Origin: an uncultured Gemmatimonadota bacterium
GTDB lineage: Bacteria > Gemmatimonadota > Gemmatimonadetes > Gemmatimonadales > Gemmatimonadaceae
Assembly (NCBI GenBank): GCA_946479895.1
Contig: CAMLHT010000057.1
Location: 1 to 16,263, forward strand
DNA length: 16,263 nt
Direction: 5' to 3'
In this document: positions 1 through 7,653 of the stretch, piece after piece
How the letters are laid out: the number at the start of each line of letters is the position of its first letter
Numbering within the stretch: position 1 is the stretch's first letter
Translations under genes and position numbers: made by a program
The notes under the pieces: model-generated
The model's database searches: none
What the model was told of the DNA's origin: nothing
Seen by the model: only the letters and a program-made list of their open reading frames with translations

Positions 1-82
1 CCGCGCCGGTCAGCGGCGTGTCGCTGCCGAAGATCCAGATGCGCGCGTTGTCGGGAAGCGCGGAAAACGGAACGAGAGACAT
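1..82 (-). CDS. N-terminus of a small unidentified protein (partial)
   Basis: A minus-strand reading frame opens with ATG at 82 and runs off the window start after 27 codons. The visible protein begins MSLVPFSALPDNARIWIFGS. The pattern VPF..LPDNARIWIF resembles from memory the start of small Bacteroidota-type proteins that databases label 'ABC transporter ATPase' without showing ATPase motifs, so I assign no function. It lies 63 bp downstream of the antiporter stop on the same strand and could be co-transcribed with it. Only a weak AGG precedes the ATG. The call rests on the clean frame and the conserved-looking N-terminus; the rest of the gene is outside the window. Confidence 0.5.
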   Translation of the reverse strand, partial: MSLVPFSALPDNARIWIFGSDTPLTGA

Positions 83-145
83 GGCCTGAAAACTAGTGAG
101 CCCCGGCGCCGGGACCGTCACGGGCCACCGGTCATCGTTCGCCCG

Positions 146-1852
146 TCACGCCAGGACTTCGCGGCGCCCGAGCAGTTCCGTGGCGCCGTGATCGGCGAGC
201 TCGGCGGTGCTCCCGGTCTCGGCGCTGAAGATCACCGGCGCGAGATGCGACGCGTTGACGAAGCGCGGGATGAGGACGTACGCCGCGCCCTCGATGTACA
301 TCTGCCGCGCGTGCTCGAGGATGTCGGAGTTCACGATGATGCGCGCCTGCGGCGCCATCGCCCGCAGCTGGCGCAGGATCCTGACGTTCGACGTTCCCTT
401 GAGGACGGCGTCCGGCACCGTGCTGAGGATGACCTTCGCCTCGGGGACCTTCGCGTGGTGCAGCGTGTCGGCGTGGCTGATGTCGCCGTAGATGACGTGG
501 ACGTGGCGCTTCTCGAGCCCGTCCCGCACTTCGGGATTGAAGTCCACGACGGTGATCCGGTCCACCACCGAGGGATCGCGCCTGATCATCTCCTCGAGGA
601 GCGAGCTCGCCTGGCGCGCGAAGCCGAGGAAGACGATGGGGCGCGCGTCGCGGTGATGCCCCTCGTTCACCAGCGCGTCGGCGTCACGGAATCCGAGGAG
701 GCGCAGCAGCGGCGTCATCGCCTTGTAGATCGCGTGGCTGTTGACGATCGCGTAGGTCGAGAGCACCGACGTGATGACCAGCATCCAGAGCACCACGTCG
801 AGCACGCGTGACGTCACCTGGCCGAGTCCCACGCCGAGGGTCACGATGACCAGCGAGAACTCGCTCACCTGCCCCAGGTCCAGCCCCGAGACGAAGCTCA
901 CCCGGCTGCCCTTGCCGAACGCTCCGAGGATCGGCGTGATCACGAGGATGCGCGAGAGGATCACGAAGGCCGAGCCGGCCAGCGCGATCAGCGCGACGCT
1001 CGTGGTGGGATGCTGGATCTTCGTGCCGAGCGACACGAAGAACAGCGTGATGAAGAAGTCGCGCAGCGACACGACCTTCGCGATCACGTCCAGGTTGTAG
1101 GGGAACGTCGAGAGCGAGACGCCGGCGATCAGCGCCCCCATCGCGGTGGACAACCCCAGCTGCGCCGACAGCAGCACGATCGCGAAGCACCAGGCGAGGG
1201 CGCCGAGCACCATCAGCTCGGGGATCTTGGCGATGGACTTGAACGCCACGGGCAGGACGAACCGGCTGACGAGCAGCGAGAGGCCGACGACCGCGGCGCC
1301 CTTCAGGAACGACAGGAACAGCACCGACACCGCCGGGTCGCGCAGGTTGGGCTGGAGCGCGAGGAACAGGATGGCCCAGATATCCTGGAACACGAGGATC
1401 CCCAGCATCACCCGCCCGGCGGTGGTATCCAGCTCGAACCGGTCGTAGAGCAGCTTCACCACGATCATGGTGCTCGCCAGCGCGCACGCGAACCCGAGGT
1501 ACAGCGCCTCGAGCCCCTCGTGGAATCCGAGCGTCGTGAAGAACAGCACGCCCACCGCGGTGGCGATCGGCACCTGGAGCACGCCCACCGTGGCCACCGC
1601 CGTCCCGGTCTGCTTCAGCTTCTTCAGGTCGATCTCCAGCCCGATCATGAACAGGAGGAGGATCAGCCCGAGCTCCGCGATCGGCTCGATGGCCTCGGTG
1701 GAGATCGCGTGAATGCCGACGGTCTCGCCGAGCAGGACGCCGGCGGCGACGTAACCGAGGATGACTGGCTGGTGCAGCAGTTTCGCGACGAAGGCAAACG
1801 TCGTCGCCAGCACGATCGCGTACGCGATCTGGATCAGGATGTCGGCGTGCAT
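146..1852 (-). CDS. CPA2-family cation/proton antiporter with TrkA-N domain
   Basis: This is a KefB/KefC/YbaL-like inner-membrane monovalent cation/proton antiporter. I place the start at the ATG at 1852 (MHADILIQIAYAIV), giving 568 aa, because the longer frame back to 2020 adds an Arg/Pro-rich stretch that runs through the divergent intergenic region. Residues about 4-380 are a chain of hydrophobic helices typical of Na+/H+ exchangers. They include the conserved FQD motif near residue 157 (VFQDIWAI) and LGQVSEFSL near 326-334. Residues about 404-510 form a TrkA-N/RCK nucleotide-binding domain (PIVFLGFARQASSLL, then ITVVDFNPEV). Its glycine motif is GFARQAS rather than GxGxxG, so dinucleotide binding may be altered. 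No C-terminal TrkA-C domain follows. Family membership is firm; the transported ion (K+ or Na+) and the regulation cannot be told from sequence. Confidence 0.9.
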   Translation of the reverse strand: MHADILIQIAYAIVLATTFAFVAKLLHQPVILGYVAAGVLLGETVGIHAISTEAIEPIAELGLILLLFMIGLEIDLKKLKQTGTAVATVGVLQVPIATAVGVLFFTTLGFHEGLEALYLGFACALASTMIVVKLLYDRFELDTTAGRVMLGILVFQDIWAILFLALQPNLRDPAVSVLFLSFLKGAAVVGLSLLVSRFVLPVAFKSIAKIPELMVLGALAWCFAIVLLSAQLGLSTAMGALIAGVSLSTFPYNLDVIAKVVSLRDFFITLFFVSLGTKIQHPTTSVALIALAGSAFVILSRILVITPILGAFGKGSRVSFVSGLDLGQVSEFSLVIVTLGVGLGQVTSRVLDVVLWMLVITSVLSTYAIVNSHAIYKAMTPLLRLLGFRDADALVNEGHHRDARPIVFLGFARQASSLLEEMIRRDPSVVDRITVVDFNPEVRDGLEKRHVHVIYGDISHADTLHHAKVPEAKVILSTVPDAVLKGTSNVRILRQLRAMAPQARIIVNSDILEHARQMYIEGAAYVLIPRFVNASHLAPVIFSAETGSTAELADHGATELLGRREVLA

Positions 1853-2013
1853 CGACGGAGGGAAGGTCAGCGGCCGGGTGGGGCGGCACGGAGAAGATGC
1901 CGAAGATGCGGCGTGGACGACAGCCTTGCGCGCGTGCCATCGCCCCCTCGCGCGGAGGGGCGTCCCGCCGCAGTTTGAGGGGCCGAAGTTTCCCGCCTCA
2001 ACCCGCCCGATCA
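1853..2013. promoter_or_regulatory. Divergent intergenic region, antiporter and amidase
   Basis: These 161 bp separate the antiporter and amidase starts and must carry promoters for both if those starts are right. An inverted repeat lies at about 1941-1962 (CGCCCCCTC, then GAGGGGCG), followed by a T-poor stretch, so it looks more like an operator or mRNA hairpin than a terminator. No convincing -35/-10 pair and no Shine-Dalgarno sequence was seen before either ATG. Genes here may use leaderless or non-canonical initiation. Confidence 0.3.
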
Positions 2014-3855
2014 ATGTCAATCGATTCGACGTACGATCGCCGATCCTTCATGGCGTACTTCACGAGCCTCGGACTGAGCTCCACGCTCCTTCCCGGCGTC
2101 CTCTGGGCCCAGGCCAACCAGCAGCAGGGCACCCCGATCACCAAGGAGATGATCGCGGCGGCCGAGCAGCTCGCCGGCATCGAGTTCACGGACGAGGAGC
2201 GCACGGCGATGGCCAACGGGCTCGCGAACACGCGCTCGACGATCCAGCGCCTGCACGCCACGCCGCTCGAGTACGACACCTTTCCCTCGTTCGTCTTCGA
2301 TCCGGTCCCGCCGGGCGAGAAGATGCCGGTGATCGCGAAGGCCCCGACCGTCCGGGCGCGCGTGCCGGTGATGGCTCGCCCGACGAGCCTCGACGAGCTC
2401 GCATATGCCGGCGTCGCCGCGCTGTCCGAGATGGTTCGCACCAGGAAGGTGAAGCCCTCCGAGCTCACCGAGATGTACCTGGGCCGGCTCAGGAAGTACG
2501 ACCCGCAGCTGCACTGCGTCATCTCGCTGACCGAGAGCCGCGCGCGCGCGCAGGCGAGGCAGCTCGACTCCGAGATCTCGCTCGGCAAGTACCGCGGACC
2601 CCTGCACGGCATTCCGTGGGGCGCCAAGGATCTCCTCGCGGTGAAGGGCTACCCGACAACCTGGGGCGCGGGCCTCTATAAGGAACAGAGCTTCGACTAC
2701 GACGCCGAGGTGGTGAAGCGCCTCGACGACGCCGGAGCCATCCTGATCGCGAAGCTCACGCTCGGGGCGCTCGCGCAGGGCGACATCTGGTACGGCGAGC
2801 GCACCCGCAATCCGTGGGATCCGGCCAACGGGTCGAGTGGCTCCTCCGCCGGTCCGGCATCGGCGACGGCGGCCGGCTGCGTCGCCTTCGGCATCGGCAC
2901 CGAGACGAACGGCTCGATCACGTCGCCGTCGACGGTCTGCGGCCTGTCCGGTCATCGCCCGACGTTCGGCCGCGTGCCCCGCACGGGCGCGATGGCGCTC
3001 GGCTACACGATGGACAAGATCGGCCCCATGACCCGCAGCGCCGAGGATTGCGCGCTGGTGTTCGCGGCGATCCAGGGTCCGGACAACGTCGATCGCTCGG
3101 TGAAGGCCGTTCCCTTCAACTGGAACGCGACGATGCCGCTCTCGAAGCTGCGCATCGCCTACATCGAGCCGCCGATGCAGCGGCGGTCGCAGACCGACAG
3201 CACCATGGTCCGCCCCGCCGTCAACTCGAACGTGCAGTCGGCGATCGACGCGCTGCGCGCCCAGGGCGCCACGGTGACGGTGATCCCGCCGCTTCCGACC
3301 GCGAATCAGTACGCGCAGCTGATCCTGTACGCCGAATGCGGCGCGGCCTTCCAGCGCGATACGCTCAACGGCAAGGCCCGCGAGCTCGACACGCCGCGCG
3401 ACTTCCTCAACAACGGTGGCCGCCCCTACAGCACCTGGGGCGGGACGTTCCGCCAGGGTCAGTTCATCCCGGCGGCCGATTACATCAACGCGATGCGGGC
3501 GCGCACGAAGCTGATGCAGGAATACTGGGACGTGTTCGAGAAGGTGGACATCGTGATCGCCGGCGGTGGCCAGGGCACTTCCGAGAACACTTCGGTCACG
3601 AACCTCACCGGCACGCCGTGCATCACGGTGCCGACGGAGTTGTTCGTCCCGCCGCAGGGTGGTCGCGGCGGTGGTGGTGGTCGCGGAGGCGCGGTGCCGG
3701 ACTCCAATGCTCCTCCGCCGGCTCCGCTGCCGGCGCGTCCAGGAGGCGTCCGCTTCCTCGGGCCGCTGTACCGCGACGACCTCGTCCTCCGCGCGGCCCA
3801 TGCCTTCCAGCAGGCGACCAGCTTCCACAAGGCGAAGCCGCCCCTCTTCCCTTAA
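2014..3855 (+). CDS. Exported amidase-signature (AS) family amidohydrolase
   Basis: This is a 613-aa Ser-cisSer-Lys amidase, hydrolysing an amide to carboxylate and ammonia; the substrate is unknown. The ATG at 2014 is chosen because it gives a Tat-like export signal (DRRSFMAYFTSLGLSSTLLP, then AQA), so a periplasmic location is likely. Catalytic residues can be placed by family spacing: Lys205 in GIPWGAKDLL, cis-Ser277 in GSSGSSAGPA, and nucleophile Ser301 in GTETNGSITSPS. The Ser-Ser spacing of 24 is as in FAAH and malonamidase. A low-complexity insert (GGRGGGGGRGG and a Pro/Ala stretch, about 546-580) interrupts the C-terminal part before the last helix. About 150 residues between the signal and the AS core are poorly assigned. 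GatA is unlikely because of the signal peptide and the absence of gatB/gatC. The gene ends just before a large palindrome. Confidence 0.9.
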   Translation: MSIDSTYDRRSFMAYFTSLGLSSTLLPGVLWAQANQQQGTPITKEMIAAAEQLAGIEFTDEERTAMANGLANTRSTIQRLHATPLEYDTFPSFVFDPVPPGEKMPVIAKAPTVRARVPVMARPTSLDELAYAGVAALSEMVRTRKVKPSELTEMYLGRLRKYDPQLHCVISLTESRARAQARQLDSEISLGKYRGPLHGIPWGAKDLLAVKGYPTTWGAGLYKEQSFDYDAEVVKRLDDAGAILIAKLTLGALAQGDIWYGERTRNPWDPANGSSGSSAGPASATAAGCVAFGIGTETNGSITSPSTVCGLSGHRPTFGRVPRTGAMALGYTMDKIGPMTRSAEDCALVFAAIQGPDNVDRSVKAVPFNWNATMPLSKLRIAYIEPPMQRRSQTDSTMVRPAVNSNVQSAIDALRAQGATVTVIPPLPTANQYAQLILYAECGAAFQRDTLNGKARELDTPRDFLNNGGRPYSTWGGTFRQGQFIPAADYINAMRARTKLMQEYWDVFEKVDIVIAGGGQGTSENTSVTNLTGTPCITVPTELFVPPQGGRGGGGGRGGAVPDSNAPPPAPLPARPGGVRFLGPLYRDDLVLRAAHAFQQATSFHKAKPPLFP

Positions 3856-3862
3856 TCGCTGC

Positions 3863-3959
3863 AAGAGCAGTTACACGCGGATCAAGCGGGGCCAACGGAT
3901 CAGGCGGATCCCGATCCGCCTGATCCGTTTGACCCGTTTGACCGCGTGTAACTGCTCTT
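3863..3959. terminator. Long near-perfect palindrome between convergent genes
   Basis: The left arm (3863-3910) and right arm (3913-3959) are inverted copies separated by 2 nt. The outer 18 bp (3863-3880 with 3942-3959) and inner 17 bp (3894-3910 with 3913-3929) pair perfectly; the middle 13-14 bp pair imperfectly. The arms are themselves made of roughly 9-base words of the type CGGATCAGG/CGGGTCAAA. The element fills the gap between the amidase stop (3855) and the stop of the minus-strand epimerase-like gene (3961). Its likely role is a bidirectional transcription stop or mRNA 3' protection, although no U-tract follows. A mobile repeat such as a MITE or REP element is the alternative. Confidence 0.6.
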
Positions 3960-3960
3960 C

Positions 3961-4851
3961 CTATACGCCCGCGCGCTGCAGGCACTCCCGCAGATCCGGA
4001 TGCAGAAACTCGAATCCGGAATCCGTGAGCGCCGCCGGAATCGCCCGCTGGCTCGCAAGGAGCGTCTCCGACGCCATCTCCCCGAACATCATCCGGAGCG
4101 CGATCGCGGGCACTGGCACCAGCGCCGGTTTATGCAGCACCTGCGACGCCACGCGCGTGAATTCGGCATTGGTGACCGGGTTCGGCGACACCACGTTCAC
4201 CGGCCCGCGGATGGTCGCGTGATCGATGAGCCAGATGATCGCGCGCACCATGTCGTCGAGGTCGATCCAGCTCAGCCACTGCCGGCCGCTTCCCACCTTG
4301 CCGCCGACGCCGAGCCTGAAAGGCCGCAGCATTTCCGGGAGCGCGCCCCCGCGTGACGAAAGCACGATGCCGTTGCGGATCATCACGACGCGCGCGCCGG
4401 ACCCCGTCGCGGTGCGGGCCGCCGCTTCCCAGTCGCGACAGACCTCCGCCAGGTAGCCGCGGCCGCTCCCGCTCTTCTCGTCGAGCACCTCGTCGCCGCG
4501 GCTTCCGTAGTAGCCCACCGCCGACGCGTTGATCAGCGTGATCGGCCGCCCCGTCCGGAGTATCGCTCCCGCGATCGTCTCGGCTCCCCTGACCCTGCTC
4601 TCGCGAATGGCGCGCCGCCGCGCCGTGGTCCAGCGCTTCCCGATCGTCTCGCCCGCGAGGTTCACGATGACATCCACGTCGGCGAGCCGACGCTCGTCGA
4701 GAAGACGGGCCGCGGGATTCCAGGTGATCTCGTCGGCGCTGGCCGCGGGATGGCGCACGATTCGCCGCACCTTGCGGCCGGTCTGCTCGAGCGCCGGAAT
4801 CAGCGCTGATCCGATGAGGCCGGAGCTTCCGGTGATCGCGATTGTGGCCAT
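3961..4851 (-). CDS. TIGR01777-family epimerase-like NAD(P)-binding protein
   Basis: This is a 296-aa atypical short-chain dehydrogenase related to YfcH/SDR39U1, whose substrate is not known. The N-terminal Rossmann motif TGSSGLIG (residues 7-14) matches TGxxGxxG. NLAGETIGKRW (64-74) and INASAVGYYGSRGDE (107-121) are hallmark segments of this family, with SAVGYYG in place of the usual YxxxK active site. The C-terminal part, about 246-294 (VPVPAIALRMMFGEMA, LLASQRAIP, GFEFLHPDL), matches the DUF1731 tail. Length is normal for the family. The ATG at 4851 starts directly at the Rossmann strand. The gene is transcribed towards the amidase and divergently from the formamidase-like gene, with 65 bp between the starts. 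Likely cytosolic. Confidence 0.93.
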   Translation of the reverse strand: MATIAITGSSGLIGSALIPALEQTGRKVRRIVRHPAASADEITWNPAARLLDERRLADVDVIVNLAGETIGKRWTTARRRAIRESRVRGAETIAGAILRTGRPITLINASAVGYYGSRGDEVLDEKSGSGRGYLAEVCRDWEAAARTATGSGARVVMIRNGIVLSSRGGALPEMLRPFRLGVGGKVGSGRQWLSWIDLDDMVRAIIWLIDHATIRGPVNVVSPNPVTNAEFTRVASQVLHKPALVPVPAIALRMMFGEMASETLLASQRAIPAALTDSGFEFLHPDLRECLQRAGV

Positions 4852-4916
4852 GCCCGATATATGCGCGGTCAGCCCGGGCTTGTCATCTTTTGTCCGTTGC
4901 CCCGACAGGAGACTCG

Positions 4917-5996
4917 ATGCTGAAGAAGATCATGCTCGCCCCGCTCGTCGCGATCCTCGCCACCGGCTGCGCCAGCGCCTGGCCGAAGACGATGGAGGTG
5001 AGCACTCCGCCCGCCGACGCATTTCCCGCCTCCACCGGCCGAGTGCACCGACTGGACCTCACCCCCGAGACCGTCGCCTGGGGCTGGTACGACGCGGCCG
5101 GCAAGCCCGTGCTGACCATCGCGTCCGGCGACGAGCTCGACGTGCGCACGGCGTCCACCTGCCGTCCGGCGACGCTCATCGCCGCCGGCCTGGACTCGAG
5201 CGAGGTCGAGCCGGAAGTGCAGAGGATCTACGCCGCGCGCTCGTCCCTCAACCCGGGACCCGGCGGCCACATCCTCACCGGCCCCGTCTACGTCGAGGGA
5301 GCCGACTCCGGCGACGTGCTCGAGGTGCGCATCCGCAAGGTGGACTTCGTGATCCCCTACGCGTGCAACTCGTTCGGACGCACGAGCGGGTTTCTCCCCG
5401 AGGACTTCCCGTACAGCCGGACGAAGATCGTCCGGCTCGATACCGTACGCCGGGTCGGGAAGTTCTCCGACGCCGTCGAGATCCCGCTGCGCCCATTCTT
5501 CGGCAGCATGGGCGTCGCGCCGCCACCCTCCATGGGCCGGGTGAACAGCGCGCCGCCCGGCATTCACGCGGGCAACCTCGACAACAAGGAGCTGATCGCC
5601 GGGACGACCCTCTTCATCCCGATTCACGTGAAGGGCGCGCTGTTCGAGGTGGGTGACGGCCACGCCGCCCAGGGCAACGGCGAAGTGGACATCACCGCGC
5701 TCGAGACCTCGCTCCGCGGCAGGCTCCAGCTCATCGTCCGGAAGGACATGAAGCTCACGTGGCCCCGCGGCGAGACGCCGACGCACTGGATCGCGATGGG
5801 GATCGACAAGGACCTCACCCAGGCCACGAAGATCGCGGTGCGCGAGGCCATCTCGCTGCTCATGTCCGTGCGCGGGCTGAGCAGGGACGACGCCTACATG
5901 CTCGTGAGCACCGCGTGTGACCTGAGCATCACTCAGCTGGTCGATGGCACCGTCGGCGTGCACGTGATGGTCCCCAAATCGCTCTTCGTGAGGTAA
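4917..5996 (+). CDS. Acetamidase/formamidase family lipoprotein
   Basis: This is a 359-aa member of the FmdA/AmdA family, which releases ammonia from formamide or acetamide. The ATG at 4917 is preceded by AGGAGA (4907-4912) at 4-nt spacing, which decides the start over the upstream in-frame ATG at 4842. The N-terminus MLKKIMLAPLVAILATGC looks like a lipoprotein signal with Cys18 as the lipidated residue, although the -3 residue (Ala) is not ideal. Family segments include HRLDLTPETVAWGWYD, PGGHILTGPVYVEGA, the Gly/Pro-rich GSMGVAPPPS, HAGNLDNKELIAGTTLFIP, VGDGHAAQGNGEVDITALE and ACDLSITQLVDGTVGVHVMVPK. Known members are usually cytosolic, so the export signal is unusual and suggests periplasmic action. 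The exact amide substrate cannot be predicted. Confidence 0.9.
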   Translation: MLKKIMLAPLVAILATGCASAWPKTMEVSTPPADAFPASTGRVHRLDLTPETVAWGWYDAAGKPVLTIASGDELDVRTASTCRPATLIAAGLDSSEVEPEVQRIYAARSSLNPGPGGHILTGPVYVEGADSGDVLEVRIRKVDFVIPYACNSFGRTSGFLPEDFPYSRTKIVRLDTVRRVGKFSDAVEIPLRPFFGSMGVAPPPSMGRVNSAPPGIHAGNLDNKELIAGTTLFIPIHVKGALFEVGDGHAAQGNGEVDITALETSLRGRLQLIVRKDMKLTWPRGETPTHWIAMGIDKDLTQATKIAVREAISLLMSVRGLSRDDAYMLVSTACDLSITQLVDGTVGVHVMVPKSLFVR

Positions 5997-6053
5997 GGGT
6001 GGGAACCCGTCCGCGTGTTCAGAGGTTAGTGGGCCAGTGACCAGGAACCGGAA

Positions 6054-6629
6054 ATGATTTCACTGCTGTTGCAGATCGCCGTCGCCGCGCAGTCCGCCGA
6101 GGCCGTTCAGCCGCCCGTCGTGCCCAGTCCCGCCGCGGTCGTTGCCGCGCAGCAGGACACCACGCGGCGCCGCCGCGCGCGCGCCGTCGAGGTGAGCGAG
6201 TGGTATCATCGCCGCCTCGTCGTCCACAAGGCGCTCAGCTACGCGATGGTCCCGGTGTTCGCCGCGCAGTACGTGGCCGGCCAGAAGCTGTACGACGCCG
6301 ACAACGGCGGGCCGGCCGCGCCCGGGTGGGCCAAGCCGGTGCACGAGGCCGGCGCGGCGACGATCGCCGGCATCTTCGGCGTGAACACCCTCACCGGCCT
6401 CTGGAACCTGTGGGACTCCCGCCACACCGAGGACCATCGCTGGCTGCGGCTCTCGCACTCCGTGATCATGCTCGGCGCCGATGCGGCCTTCGCCTACACG
6501 GGCATCAAGCTCGCCGACGACGCCGAGGAGAGTCAGGCGAAGCGGCGGCAGCATCGCGACGCGGCCCTGTGGTCGATGGGAGTCAGTGTCGGCAGCGGCG
6601 TCGTCATGAAGATCTTCAACAACCGATGA
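6054..6629 (+). CDS. Four-helix membrane protein, possible b-type cytochrome
   Basis: I do not recognise a named family. The 191-aa protein has an N-terminal hydrophobic stretch (about 1-16, possible signal peptide), a Pro/Ala linker, an Arg-rich patch (RRRRAR, 38-43), then four predicted membrane helices at about 58-76, 97-117, 133-152 and 168-186. A histidine stands at or just before the start of each helix: His58, His97, His135 and His167. That pattern is compatible with bis-His heme ligation as in cytochrome b561-like four-helix bundles, but heme binding is inference. AGGA at 6043-6046 lies 7 nt before the ATG. The stop overlaps the start of the next gene (ATGA), so the two are translationally coupled and probably work together with the Rieske genes downstream. 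Confidence 0.75.
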   Translation: MISLLLQIAVAAQSAEAVQPPVVPSPAAVVAAQQDTTRRRRARAVEVSEWYHRRLVVHKALSYAMVPVFAAQYVAGQKLYDADNGGPAAPGWAKPVHEAGAATIAGIFGVNTLTGLWNLWDSRHTEDHRWLRLSHSVIMLGADAAFAYTGIKLADDAEESQAKRRQHRDAALWSMGVSVGSGVVMKIFNNR

Positions 6630-7129
6630 TGCTCGCGGCCCCGCCAGGCTCGCTGGTGACGCTGCTCGAGCCCTGGGCCGGGTTCTACAGCGATTCGAAG
6701 CTCGCCGAGACCATCGTCACCTTCGGGCACGTCGGAGCCCTCGTCGTGGGCGGCGGCGTGGCCATCGCCGCGGACCGCGTGACACTGCGGACGCAGAGCG
6801 ACGTGGACCGCCGCCGGCACCTGCTCGAGGTCGCCGGCCTGCACCGCGTCGTCGTCACGTCGCTCGCGATCGTGATCGTCAGCGGGATCCTCATGTTCGC
6901 CGCGGATGTCGAGACCTTCTGGGGATCGTGGATCTTCTGGCTGAAGATGGCGCTCATCGCGCTGCTGCTCGTCAACGGCGCGCGCATGAGATCGATCGAG
7001 CGTCGGGCAGCCACCGAGCCCGTCGTTACGGCGGCACACTGGAGCGCGCTGCGGGGTACAGCATGGACGAGCATCGCGCTCTGGATGGTCATCACCTTCG
7101 CCGGGGTCGCGCTGCTCAGCTACGCGTGA
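6626..7129 (+). CDS. Small four-TM membrane protein, Rieske-operon partner
   Basis: This 167-aa integral membrane protein starts at ATG 6626, overlapping the upstream stop as ATGA; a second ATG follows immediately at 6629. Predicted helices lie at about 28-50 (TIVTFGHVGALVVGGGVAIA), 72-95, 103-119 and 145-166. His35 lies inside helix 1 and His73 at the start of helix 2, with His138 before helix 4, so one or two of these could ligate a heme or metal. The HVGALVVGGG...DRVTLR segment recalls uncharacterised small membrane families of the DUF2214/DUF6644 or CopD type, but I cannot make the assignment. It sits between the other membrane protein and two Rieske genes, which suggests a membrane electron-transfer role. 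Confidence 0.75.
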   Translation: MMLAAPPGSLVTLLEPWAGFYSDSKLAETIVTFGHVGALVVGGGVAIAADRVTLRTQSDVDRRRHLLEVAGLHRVVVTSLAIVIVSGILMFAADVETFWGSWIFWLKMALIALLLVNGARMRSIERRAATEPVVTAAHWSALRGTAWTSIALWMVITFAGVALLSYA

Positions 7130-7150
7130 TCCGCCTCACAATCCCCTACG

Positions 7151-7648
7151 ATGTCGGACGACAACACACATGAATGCGGCGAGTGTCCTCTCATGGACCG
7201 CCGCTCGTTCCTTCGATCCGCGGCGCTGCTCTCGGCGAGCGCGACCGTCGCGTTCACCGGCGTCGCCAACGCGCTGCCGGTAGTCGCCGGCACGCGCCTG
7301 GGCCGCGACGAGAAGGTGTATCCCATCCCGGCGACCGACGGCGTCCAGATCGACAAGGACATGGATGTCATCCTGTCCCGGACGAAGGGGCGGATGTACG
7401 CGTTCAACCTCGCCTGCCCTCACCAGAACACCGCGATCAAGTGGGATGGGGGGAAGGGCCGCTTCCAGTGTCCCAAGCACAAGAGCGTCTACACGCCCGA
7501 CGGCATCTTCGTCGAGGGGCGCGCGACGCGGGGCCTCGACCGCTTCGTCGTCCGCAAGGACGGGAATTCGATCGTGGTGAGCCTGGACTCACTGCTCCAG
7601 GAAGACGAGGACGCCGAGAAGTGGAAGCTGGCGTTCGTAACGATCTGA
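7151..7648 (+). CDS. Tat-exported Rieske [2Fe-2S] protein 1
   Basis: This is a 165-aa single-domain Rieske protein that transfers electrons through a [2Fe-2S] cluster. A twin-arginine signal, DRRSFLRSAALL (residues 16-27), directs folded export. Cluster ligands are visible: Cys89 and His91 (ACPHQN) and Cys107 and His110 (CPKHK). The extra disulfide-forming cysteines of bc1-type Rieske proteins are missing, so a lower-potential, ferredoxin-like or arsenite-oxidase-like cluster is more likely. A CxxC pair (Cys9, Cys12) precedes the twin arginines. No Ala-x-Ala cleavage site is clear-cut (a candidate is VANALP), so the signal may stay as a membrane anchor. It lies 21 bp after the membrane protein gene and 5 bp before a second Rieske gene. 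The redox partner is unknown. Confidence 0.92.
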   Translation: MSDDNTHECGECPLMDRRSFLRSAALLSASATVAFTGVANALPVVAGTRLGRDEKVYPIPATDGVQIDKDMDVILSRTKGRMYAFNLACPHQNTAIKWDGGKGRFQCPKHKSVYTPDGIFVEGRATRGLDRFVVRKDGNSIVVSLDSLLQEDEDAEKWKLAFVTI

Positions 7649-7653
7649 GGGAC

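Noticed and set aside
102..113. Perfect 12-bp palindrome CCCGGCGCCGGG in the gap after the antiporter
   Set aside because: It is short, and such GC-only palindromes are common by chance here; no U-tract follows to support a terminator.
1897..2013. Upstream extension of the amidase to 1897
   Set aside because: It would place 39 Arg-rich residues ahead of a well-formed export signal that begins after ATG 2014.
1853..2020. Upstream extension of the antiporter to 2020
   Set aside because: The added 56 residues are Arg/Pro/Ser-rich, unlike the hydrophobic start of CPA2 proteins, and overlap the amidase start.
2014..3855. GatA subunit of the Glu-tRNA(Gln) amidotransferase
   Set aside because: The protein has an export signal, a Gly-rich insert and no gatB/gatC neighbours, which points to a general exported amidase.
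2017..3864. 615-aa antisense frame opposite the amidase, and similar long antisense or shifted frames over the antiporter, formamidase and ATPase genes
   Set aside because: They are Arg/His/Asp-rich, lack recognisable domains and mirror real genes; long shadow frames are expected at this GC content.
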